Source: Trogon surrucura (Eukaryota; Chordata; Aves; Trogoniformes; Trogonidae). From it: 64,000 bases of DNA. Below the pieces are notes generated by a model. That model searched no databases. It saw only the letters and a program-made list of their open reading frames with translations, and was not told the DNA's origin. Position numbers and translations under genes: made by a program. Location: contig CM036629.1 of assembly GCA_020746105.1 (NCBI GenBank), forward strand, positions 503,501-567,500. The letters run 5' to 3'. Of this stretch, positions 1 to 11,075 are shown piece by piece (position 1 is the stretch's first letter; each line of letters begins with the position of its first letter).

Positions 1-279
1 ACGGGGTCTCCTGCCTCGCCCCCACACTCCAGCGAGAATGTAAACAGCTGCCTCACATCTCGCATCTGCCGTTTCAGGGATTTGAAACCAAAAGTAACTA
101 TTAAAGAGCGTTTCTCTCCAAGTGCTTTGCTTGGAGCAGCCTGGAGTCAAGCTCTGGGGCTTGCTCCTCGGTAGGACCTCAGGGAGCCAGCAGGACACGC
201 CGGGCTCTACACCAGCAGCTCCCAGCAGCCTGCGCAGGCATTTTGAACTGGGTCCATGAAGTCTGTTTAACCAGCATGA

Positions 280-400
280 TGTGTGCAACAGAATCACAAA
301 GAAACAGGCATTTAAAGTGACATCTGTTGGATTAATTAGCTGTGTAATTAGCCTCCCCTCTGTGGAGATAGGCTTTGTTACTGCTGCCTGAAACTTCCCC
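280..400. promoter_or_regulatory. Enhancer-like block with paired TAATTAGC sites
   Basis: Two TAATTAGC homeodomain-type cores start at 333 and 345, 12 bases apart in direct orientation, in otherwise unique AT-balanced sequence. Conservation is not testable here. Confidence 0.35.
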
Positions 401-3400
401 AGGTGATTTTCTTTGTAACCGTTGTTCTCCAAGCATGAGAAAGGGAGGAGAGGGTGGGACAGGACTGCGGTGCCTGTTCAGACAGAGAGGCAGAAATAAG
501 GGCTGGAGGCCACCGGGCAGCCGAAGGGGAACGAATGCAGCAGGTCAGAGGACACCAACATGGCATGACCCCAACAGGGCATGGGCAGCAATCCCTCAAA
601 TGCCGTAACCGTGGGCAGGCCCGCACGAGGGGCGAAAGGAAGGGGTACGCCTGATTTTCATGTTCTCTCCAGTTCAACCAGAGCACCCTGGCCTCTGCCT
701 CCTGCATCAGCTCTCCACCTCCCCAGCCCCGAGCTGACGGGAGAGGCAAAGTGGCTCTGGCGTTCCTGCGGCTGGGCAGGAGGATTCTGAGCTAATGCAG
801 AGAGACCAGATCCCGGGATTAACCACATGCCACTGCTGATTCGATGGCCAAGGAATCTCCTTAGGAAACCACCTCCTGGCCCGAACTGCAGAACAGGAGT
901 GGGGAGGAAGGAATCAGGGCATCCATTTCTGGTGGCAGGACAAAAGCAATTCAACAATGGAGCTGCACAGCAACTCCAACATAAATCAAACTAGTACCTG
1001 AGCATGTGCTCGTACTGCAAGCTGATCCCAGCAGCTTTTCCATATTGTGCCACAACATCCAGACTGCTCACTCCTCACAGGTCATGGCAACAGCGAAGGT
1101 TCAAAATACAGTAGAGCGGGAAGGCAGTTTTGGAGAAGGATGACACAGCATTGCAAAGAACCAACAAACTCCCTGCCTGCTATCTTTACCAGGCACAGAC
1201 ACATCAAGTCCCTGCCAGGGCCACACGGGCTGAAGCCTGCTCCTCCCAACACACCACCAGAGGGACCTCCAAACTGGAAGGGGCAAACTGAGCTTTAAAA
1301 CAAATATTCTCCCACCACCGCAAATGCTGCTGCCCCCCACTGGGTGCTGGCACCCACCAGGCACTGCCAGCCCAGCAGAGCCCAGCCCAGAGCCCTGGTG
1401 ACGGCTCCAGTGCCCCAGGACAGGACGGATGGGACACTTGCCCGCTGCCCTGTGGCGTGGGAGGCAGCCTTTGGCAGAGAGGCAAAGCAGCCCAGAGACA
1501 CGTATCTTCAAACAGCCACAACAACATTTACCGGAGCTTGTCCAACTGTACCCAAAGGCACAACTTTCAGAGAACCTGTTGCACAAGTGTAACTTATTGC
1601 CCAATTTGAATTGCAGAACTTGACTGCATGCATTACAGTGCCAGGCCAGAATTTTTTAGGACTGGCAAGCAGGACCAAAAGAACATTATGGTATTAAGTT
1701 ATGTATTATGCATACATTATTTATTGTAATATAATGAATTTCCCAGGAGATAGCAAACTTAGAAACTCCCATGCTGCTTCCACAGTGATCTGGTGGACTT
1801 AACTGTTATGAAATTTTCTTCAGAAATAGCTCAGTTACCTTGGGAGAAAAGACGACAAAGCACCTCATACCCTGGTTGCCCCAGCACAGTCTAATAGAAA
1901 TCAGCAGCTCAGGCCATGGCACATGGAACAGGTTGGGGGAAGCACCTCATGGCCTCCTTCCCAGCTTGCAAATCAACCCGCGGCTCGAGATGGATGTTAA
2001 TGAACAGCCATCCATTATTTAATAAGCTCGGCCTTGAAGAGCCTGCAGCTGCACTGCTGTTACCTGGCCAGGACTGATGCCCACCGAGCTGAAAGCCTGA
2101 CCCCACCCCAGCCAGGAGAAGGAATTAAGTGCATTTCCCAGGACTCTGAGGCACGCTGCCCGAAGAGAAACACAACCGCCCCGATGGGAGCGTGGGATCT
2201 TCAGGCGGGGAAGCGCTTGAGGACAGACTTCAGCAGACACCGGCAAGCACGGCTTTAAAAGCCCCACACTGCAACTCCAGCCAGCTCCAATCCCTACCCA
2301 ACTGTCCTGAGCCACCTGCTCGCCCCAGTGCTGGCACCCAGGCCTGTCCCCATCCTCCCGCTTGTCTTCAACCACACGCATCAGGCACCTGCAGGAACAT
2401 CGGGGTGAGACCCCAACAAACACATCGGGACAAGACCCGTTACCCTGCTCGACCGAACCCCATTGCAGCTCTCCTGAGCGGAGCTCCCCATCGCAGAGCT
2501 AAACCCGCCGGCACAGCCCCCACCCCTGCGCCAGCCTGTGCTCACAGGGGCTGGTCACTGATCCACTCGCTCTACGATTCATCACCCACAATATAAAAGC
2601 TGGTCTTTTGGATCCAGGCCGGCATCTCTGACACACGTTCGCCCTCCACGCTCTCCTGTGCGGAGCAGCAACCTCCCACAGCAGCGCAGGAAGGGCCACA
2701 GGTCCCAGCAGTTGACACCATCATGGAAAGGTCTGCCAGAGCTTCTGACCACACGTGAGAGCAATGACCACAACCACCCGGTCCCAGCCCTGGAAGTTGC
2801 ACAACAAACATCAGCCGAAACGGGAAAAAGTCCTGCTTTGAAATGTAAGTGTTTGTCCATGTATTCCAAAATTACTGGGATTAAAAAAAAAAAATCAACC
2901 ATAAACACAGACAGAACTGGCATCGTGCATGCGAAAGGCTGCATGAGATTCCCACTGACATCTCATCGAAACAACGTCAGAATGGCATCTGGTGGGAGAA
3001 GAGCCGAGGCCCAGGAGGGCTTCGCAGGACCTTCGCGAAATGCCCACGCCCAGTCTCTCCCCGCCAGCCCCGCGCGTGGCCCCACGAGAGGGAAGCCCAG
3101 CCCCAGGAGCCACCTGCCGTCGCTCCCAAGGGACGGCTACAGACGCTGTGAGAAATGGGATTTTTTTGCAGATGAGGATAACAGCTTGTCAAGGTGGTTC
3201 TGAGTTGCTCGGGTGTTGTTTGGTTGGGGGTTTTTAACGTGTTCTCCAAGTATTTTGAATTCTAGATCCTGTTTGACAGAGAGCTTCTAGCTCTTATGTT
3301 CTGGGTAATCCCTCTCCTGCTGCAGTGATCACTCGCTCCTCTTCCTGTTGCAGCCTCCCTCATCTGTTATTCAAGTTGCTTTTACGGGGCGGTTTCTTCA

Positions 3401-5522
3401 CTAAGCTGTTGGTTGCACATGGCTCAGTACTTACTGGAAAACTGTTGAAAGAAAAATCTAAGTGACTGAAGTCCATAAATAAAACATACAGCAAGCAGTG
3501 CTGTGTATTCTTAATGGTTTTGATTTCAATCTTCCCCCAAATCAGTAAAGATAAAGTGTAAACTTTGTGATCCTACACTAATGCACTTTATGATTAAACA
3601 CCTACAGGAAGGTAAAAACCTACTGTAACGCCAGGGCGATGTGATGGAGCGATCTGCCCCTCAGAGAAACGTGCCGTCCCGAGGGAGCTTTCTGAAGGGG
3701 TTAAACAGATCCCGAGTGGTTTTTGTATTAAAATACTTGTCAACCCTAGCAGGATGTGAAAGCAGAGCCAGATCATGGGGGTTCGGTCCCCTTCCAATTG
3801 GCTGCCCTGTGAAAAATGAAGCACTGCTTGAATTTTTTTACATGTGGAAGGGAGCAGAGCGCTCCGAGCTGCCGGGAGTGCTGCTGGAGCAAGAGACGCC
3901 CCCTCTGGGGAGTGAGCCAGGAGCTCAGGGCCCAGCTCCGAAACCCCTCTCGACTCCGATTCTCACCGTGTGCAGACCAGCGTGTAGTTCACAAAGTTTC
4001 TCCAGCTACAGGTTCAGGAGAGCTCCAAGTCCATTCCAGATTTAAGCACGCTCTAGTCCTCAGAACTGCTTCAGTTCCTAAGCTCAGCTTCCTTCACGAG
4101 TTTATCCAAGACTAGAGGATGGCACATTTGAATTAAGGGTTTCAGAGACCAGCTTTAAAAACAACTTTGTGGGGAGACTTAAAGGGGTAGTCACTTGTGA
4201 AGCTGCCGTTGGAATTTTAACTTAAGAACTTGTAGGGAACAGGCTAAAAGTCCTTTAGGCTCTATAATTTAAACAGGCTTCTGGTACAATTTGTGTTACT
4301 CATGAGTGTAATTCAGAGCTCTGATGCCGCATCTGTAGTTCAAAAGACAAACTTGCAAAAAATAACCCCAAAACACACAGAAGGCAAACAGTGAGTAAAT
4401 CAAAGGTTAATACAGCTCTAAATCCTCTGTAACAAGCACGACAGACTCTTTGTGGGCAACTTTACCCTAAGAACCTCAAAAGGCAGAGATCGAAGGAAGT
4501 TTTTGATAAAAATCAAACCCCAAACGTGTTTCCTTTGCCTACGTTAAATCATTTGGGTATTTGAAAGCTGAACCACAGCAGCTTCTGACAGCTCCGGCAT
4601 CGCTGAGCTGGGCTCTCCCGCAGCGCCGTGGGTCTGGAGGCCAGGCTGGCGCTGGAGGGGACAGTCCCCTGCCATCCCCTGGGACAGGGACAGACCTCAA
4701 CCAGCAGCTGCCGAAGGACGGACCACACGGGGCGTTCTCCAAGCTTCTGCTAGGCTGGGAGAAAGAGAAAAATCTAGTCTCTGGTACCTCGGGAGCCAAA
4801 AGCCAAGAACTCCTTTTATTTATTTCTCATCGGTACCATTAATTTTCTGTTTTTATTTTTTCTTGGTTTTTTTTTTTCATTTTAATCCTTAAGACCCCAA
4901 GATATTTCTTTAAAACTCTTTACCTGACAAAACAGAGCTTTCACACACTGAAGTCCTACAGGAAACACCTCCGGCCAGCCAGGTGTGGGATGCGACGACG
5001 CGCAGCTCTGCCTGGCTGCGGAATTACGGCACGCTTAACTCCTCCACAAAGGAACAGCAACCATGTTTTAATAAACCGCGGCACGGAAATTCACAGGTGA
5101 ATGATACGCTGTACAAGAAAAGTTTTGTGGTTTTCTTCCTTTTCAAACCTGTTGCTAATCGTACCAGATGCTCCTTGATTTTTGTGCTAGGAGGAAAAGG
5201 TGAGCAACTGCTGCCTACTCACCTCCTCTGCTCCGCATCGCGCTAACTCCAAAGTCTACGTACTGTCTTCACACAAGCCGCTCCAGCCAGCAATCCTCCC
5301 TGCTGCTTCCTCTGAGCTTCTGCTAGGTTTTTAATCCTTCCTAAAATGAGCTAAATTGAACGCAACACTCAACGATCAGGCAAATCAAGGATTTACACAG
5401 TTCCCACGTTTTAGCCCTGCCTTTCTGCGTGTCACCGATTAATTGAGTTAATGTGCTCAGAGAGACTGGGAATGATCCCACATCCCCCTTGCAGGAAGAG
5501 CAATTTTAACCCTCTTCTGCTC

Positions 5523-5538
5523 TTTTTTTTTTTTTTTT
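5523..5538. repeat. T16 homopolymer
   Basis: Sixteen consecutive T. No SINE body is recognisable next to it. Confidence 0.9.
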
Positions 5539-7806
5539 GGTCTTTTCATGAAGTGGGGAGCAAGGAGCGAATCCCAGACATCCACATTAGGGCTGCCTGC
5601 CCTCCACTCTAGCACTCCATGACACTGAATTTCATCTATCATTTCCTGTGAAAGCACTTAAGCGTTGCAAAAGTCCTTCTGCAACTGTCATCCAGCTTTA
5701 CATCTAAACAGTTGACATAGTTTTACCTTACAGCAGTTTTTTCAAGCTTGCTTTTACTCCGGTTTTGGATCACGCAGAAACACAGAAAAAACCCTATGTA
5801 TCTTTTTAACCTCTTTTTCTCCCCTGTGAAAAGTTAGTTTTTACTTTCAGTTTCTCATCCTTCACCTCGCTATCAACTCACAGACCTCTTGCCCCAGTGA
5901 CAATAACCACATCTTCGCTCAGGAGCTGTTCATAAAGAATCTTGGCAAAGGCTCTGGGAAACCCACTGCTCGCCAGAACCAGCCCGGCCTGGGGCTGCCC
6001 GGCCCCTTCCAAGAGCCACCGCTGCCGGCAGAACCTTCTCCCGCAAAGCTCGCTCTCTCCACTTTCTAATCCATGTGCCTTCCAAGACTCTTCTTACTAC
6101 AGTTGCTATCAATTTGCTGACTTCAAGCTTTGCAGTTTCTGGCAGACATTACCGCCAGGAGGCTGCCATTTCACACGCAGGTTCCTGCAGAACTCCTCGC
6201 CGCAGAGTCCTCGTAACCCCAGGGACCTCGTCCTTTGCCGGTCCCCCTGCCCGAGACCCCTCCGGGATTTACCCCGCGTACAGAGACATCCCTCTGTCCC
6301 CTGAAACATGCCTGAGAAGAGCTCACCCCTTCCCCTCCCCGTGCTGTGGTCCTTCCTCCCTCTTCCTTCTTCTACCTCCCCTGGAAATACTTTCCTATTT
6401 AATCATGTTGGACTTTCTGTGGGCTTTGGCAAGGTTTTCAGCTTTTTCTCACGGGTAGTATACATTTAATACAAACACCTGAAGTGGTTTCAAGTAAATC
6501 CTCTGCGACCTACACACATCCCACCCTTTTAACTTCTCTAACAGTAGCTCACCCATTTTCATGTAGTTTTAACTTCAAAACTAGATAATACTATGGGAAA
6601 TGTTCTTTTTGTCCGTTTCTAATATGGAAAGATATTAAACTTGAATGCGTTATCGTTATCATGCCATAACTATATCTCACATCATATTCCATGCATCATC
6701 TGGGATTAAAACCGTTTGGGGATTTTCCAACAAGTTCCTTCAAGCTGACACTTGAAGCCTCTAGAATTTCAGTCACTGCATCACACGCAGCCGGGGTGCT
6801 TCACCCATCTGCAGAGCAGTGACCAAAAAAAAAAAAGCATTTCCTACCGCACTGCCTACACCACAGGCTGTCCGAGCGCCCCCGGCACGTCACAGCCCCC
6901 GTCTGGGTACAGCCTCACGTGCTCTTCTCAGCTGTGTGGTGTGGATCACCGCTGGGGAGCCCAGTATTGTACTGGAGGCGAGCTGATGTCACCCCTCGCT
7001 CTGCGGGGACGCGCGGTCCTGCAGCACCCGCGGGAGCGGCGGTGGCAAGACACGGGCTGACCCGCAGCCGAGCCAGGGCCTCCCTCCCACCACCTCTGCT
7101 GGGTTTGCAGCTGCACCTCCCGTTTTCCTCCGCACAGGTCATCTTCACTTCTTTCCAGGTCAGCACAGATCCACAGTATCATCACGGCTACTATCTCGAG
7201 TACCAATACTAAGGAGCTGTCCTCCTGCATGCTCCGCAGCTCCCGGCTAACAAAGAACCTCTATGCAGCGCATCATGCAGCCCAAAGCCTCTCCTTCAGG
7301 CTCCCTGCTCCTTAAAAACGTTAACTCGGCACTTGGAAAGGCTGCAAAGGAAGACGCTGAATGAACTCATTGAACGCGCTCCGCTGGCAGTCTGGCCAAC
7401 AATGTGTTTCTTCAGTAGTTCTTTGTTTAAACTTCTTCTGAGCTGCAGGTTTTGAACTAGAGATTTGCAGGAAGTTGTAGGAAACGTCCAAACTTGGCTC
7501 TCGCTCGAGCAGATTAATTCCTTCTGGAGATTCGACCTGTGCAATAGATGCCGGGAACTTGTGCCCGACCTCTTCCAGATGTGGGGAGCGCTGCTCTGCC
7601 TCAAGCCTGCTCTAGCTCTCTGCGGTCACGAGCAGACAGACTTGGCTTCTGTTCCAGTAAGGCTGCACTTGTCAAGAGTTTGCACAATCTCTGCCTCTCT
7701 CCTTACAACCACCAAGGTAACTCAGCCCCAGCCTCACGACAGTCATCAGCCTGCCCCAGCTGAGAGATGACGGGTCTTCAAGCCAGCACATCCACCTCAA
7801 GAATTT

Positions 7807-7822
7807 ACACACACACACACAC
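7807..7822. repeat. (AC)8 microsatellite
   Basis: Eight AC units in a row; short and possibly polymorphic. Confidence 0.9.
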
Positions 7823-8239
7823 TTGCAACAGTGCTCCTGCCTTCCAGGTAATTTCTCCGAACACGAAAACCACCAGCTGCACCAAGGCGACCAGCAGCCG
7901 TGGTGAGAGGCACAGGCGCTGCAGCCCCCAGCAAGTGTGACATAAATGACAGGATTTCCAGTTTAGCTGCAGGATTGAAGGGGGACAGTAGCGATTCAGA
8001 GAGAAGATAAGAATAAAGGAAAGATCACTGGACCCTCCCAGACTCTCGTGGTAAGCAAACCCTGTCCCCCAGAGCACTGACGTGGGAAGGGGTCTGGCGC
8101 AAGCTATTGCAGCGTGCAGGGCGAAGATGGCAGCAGCAGACCAGGCCTTCTCCTCTGGCACTGGAAGCACTGCAGGAGAAGACCGAAAGGTTCACCAGAC
8201 CACGGGCTAACAGTGTCTCCAGATCACATTTTTTGGCAG

Positions 8240-8540
8240 CAAGTAGCAGCAACAGAAGTGGCTCTTGGGCAATGCAAGCAGCCAATAACATGTGATTTAA
8301 GAGAAAAATGGCAAAAAAAGCAGAATAAGGAGGATTGTGTGTGATAAGCCTAGTATGAGCTCTCACCCAGCAGCATCTGGAGAGGATTTTCTCCAGCAGG
8401 CAGGGAAGAACTCGATTACATCCAGTTAACTGTGCTCTAAACTGATTATGCATGTGCCAGGCTAATGGATTACATTAGCAAGAGGAAAAATAACATCCAA
8501 TCAATCTCAATTTACTGCAGACCACACCAAGGCCTGAGAG
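8240..8540. promoter_or_regulatory. Enhancer-like block with a 19-base inverted repeat
   Basis: Unique AT-balanced sequence. GCTAATG (8461-8467) and CATTAGC (8473-8479) form perfect arms around GATTA, giving three overlapping homeodomain-type cores. A TATGCAT core lies just upstream, and CAATCAAT lies just downstream. Confidence 0.35.
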
Positions 8541-10578
8541 AAGAGAAACCATTCTGTGAACCACCCCCACTCCTGCTGCATCTTTTCAGCTATCAAAAGA
8601 GACACGGCATTACAACCACGAAGACTGCAAGAATTGCACTGAAGCTGGCTTCACCCGCAGTCAGGTTTTTCCACAAAGTCAGACGCTGACTCCAGCTATG
8701 CTGGAGCAAGACGCTGCGCATCCAGCTGTCTGCTGGCCCCAGCTCCAGGCTTGCTGTAGGCAGGCTAGAAAAAGCTGATGTATGGACCATACAATAGTCT
8801 CCATGACTATGAAACGCGTTATTCCCCATCTGGTGCTCCGCTGCTTTCGCATCGCGGGCAACGCTGCGCTGTAACAGCTCTGAGAACTGCCCAGACCTCT
8901 TATGAATCTGAGAACTGACAATTCCTCTCCACCCGTCTGAGGAATCTTTATTACAAGCATTTACGGCTGTCCCCCAGTCTGGCTTTGGTGGGGTTTTTCC
9001 CCTCCTTCTTCTCCCCCTCCTCCCTGAATGAGAGAATTCTAGTGCCTCAATTGCTTCTTCCCCAGTAGAAAAGAATTCTTAAACTTGTGTAATGTATATC
9101 CAAGAGAACTATATTATGTGTTAAAAATCCTAATAGAGCTTTCGAACAACTCTTCTGTACCTCAAACTGAATTCCACAGGCAGAGGAGATGTAGCTCCTC
9201 AGCTGGCTTTTAAATCTCACTAGGATTCTCCTGCCCCCAGTTTCCGAGGTAGTTTTACTCTCTGGAGTCTCCCGCAGACCTGAGAGCCGGGCAGGTCCAA
9301 CAACCACAGTTCAAGGCTTCTACCGTGCTCCTGGCTCTCTCTTTCCTCTCTGAATTTGCTGGAACTGCTCATTCCTAGGGCGAACCCGGGAGTTTTGAAA
9401 TCTAACGTGTCTGCACCATGACATGGGTGGGCTACTGTACAGTTCAGTGTCAAGTTTTAAATTCCCATTACAAAAAGAGAAATATTCAAAGAAATAACTC
9501 AAAGAAGCACAAAATACAATCTGTGCACATATACAATCACATATAAAAAAAATCTCGCTACATTTGAGGGAAAGCAGGACAAAAAGGGTGAGGACAGAAA
9601 GAACAAAAAAGCCGAGAGAAACGAGAAGGCAATGAGTGGGATAGCACGTGTGAATGGAAGCTATGCGGCTGCTTAGATTTATGGCAATTTGTACCTGATT
9701 GTTCATACTAAAGCCATTATGGGATGATTAGAGAAAAAGGTGAAGCTTTAAGTCCAGTGAAAATCAATAGAAACGTCTGGAGCAATTCTGCTGCACGAGT
9801 GAAAGGACTATTTACTGTATCCGGAGCTGCTCTTGGGTTACAGCCCACAGGGTTCAGGCCAGTGAGGGGAGGGGGTGCGGAACGAGAGAAACAAGTCAGG
9901 AAAGAGAAAATGCTTACAAAGAAGACGCAAAATGAGGGGAAAACGAGGTGCCAGGCATAGGCAACTACTGCCGTGGATGAAAACCTGCACTGCCTCCAAA
10001 TGCAACCTGTCCACTGGCACGGTCACGTACAGGCTTCTCCTCCAGCCTCAAGCAAGACTTTGCTCACAGCCCCCAGCACTACCGTACACAGAGCGTAAAA
10101 GCACGGAGACAGAGGCCCCTCTTCCTCCATCCACCCAACCCTCTCTAGCGCCTGGATGAGTATGCTTCTCTGATAACAGTGACAGCCTTCAAGTGCTCAT
10201 GAAGAACCTCATACAGGTCAAAAAACCACCTTATGGAAAAGAGCCAACAGGAGCGTGGCAAATACCACCCCACGCAGTGTTTTCAACTGCGACCGTTGAA
10301 TTTTTGTACAGAGGTATCATTTATATGCAGTGCTATTAGACATATAAAGCCCAATGACAGCACCCTGACACGCTCACCCGTTGGCCCAAGGCGTTAACGA
10401 CCACCACTGCCACCAGAACGCAGGTCCAAGAGCTGCACCCTGCAAGTGAGACCGGGCCTGCCGGACAGGTCTGAGCAGCTCGTCTCCAAGGGACCACAAC
10501 CCGCTGCAACTCAAAACAGATTTTCCTTTGTTCCAGCACTTGAGCAACGAAGGAAGATGAAGCAAAGCCAACCCTTAC

Positions 10579-11075
10579 CTTGTAGAGCTTCAGGCTGGCC
10601 TCGTGCCTCGAGTTCACCGTGTGAAGACGCAGCTTCTCCAGGCTGTTGGTGTAGTAGTCGCAAGCGTTGCACTTCAGATGTACCGGGTTCCCAATGGCCA
10701 CGCACTTCAGCCTCCACTCGTTGGCCTTGCCACCCTCCTTGATGTGTGCGACCAGCTGGTACTTCTGCACATGCTTGTCCGTCTTGCAGTGGAGCTGGAA
10801 GTTTGCCTTGAGCTGCGTGTTGTAGCGGCACAGCTTGCACTGGTACGAGTCCCCCATCACCGCCTTCCACTCCTCCTCAGGGAGGCTGCGCTCCACGTTC
10901 ATGTGGAGGCCCAGCATGTCCAGATTATCTGTAGTGAACTTGTTGCACACAGCACACTGGAAGAGCTTCAGCGACGGGTCGTTTGTTTGCGTGAAACTCT
11001 CGCCCAAGTTCATTAGCTCCTCGGACACCAGCTGTCCGCCACCTAACCGCATGTCCAGGGGGATGTCTCCACTCA
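10579..11075 (-). CDS. ZFHX3: ZFHX3 second coding exon (residues 899-1064)
   Basis: This exon continues the frame of the upstream coding exon exactly. It starts in phase 1 after a pyrimidine-rich acceptor ending TTCGTGCAG (AG at 11077-11076) and ends in phase 0 at TACAAG|GTAAGG (GT at 10578-10577). It is 497 bases and adds 165 whole codons plus the split valine. The protein is near-identical to the known ZFHX3 family here. It holds a finger-like unit with C939, C942 and H956 but no obvious second histidine, a C2H2 finger at C978/C981/H994/H1000, and another at C1034/C1037/H1050/H1056. Met907 (codon 11052-11050) corresponds to the first residue of the known short isoform ATBF1-B. The next exon of the gene is not in this window, so the protein is truncated by the window edge, not by mutation. 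Confidence 0.97.

Larger units (their letters stand above)
1..10578 (-). other. ZFHX3: ZFHX3 intron after the second coding exon (partial)
   Basis: This is the 5' part of the intron that starts at the donor at 10578. I looked for the expected next exon, which should continue from the Lys-Leu-Tyr-Lys end of exon 3 with further fingers, and found no minus-strand frame resembling it, so the intron runs off the left edge. Content is mostly unique sequence. Enhancer-like blocks stand out at about 280-400, 1640-1800, 3380-3620, 6560-6730 and 8240-8540. Simple repeats are few: A12 at 2883-2894, T16 at 5523-5538 and a (CA)8 near 7807. Confidence 0.85.

Noticed and set aside
1252-1270. Possible CTCF site (CACCACCAGAGGGACC)
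   Set aside because: It matches part of the core but misses the GGC end. Too weak to call without a position matrix.
1-10578. Search for the next ZFHX3 exon
   Set aside because: No minus-strand frame shows the expected continuation with further C2H2 fingers, so the exon must lie outside the window.
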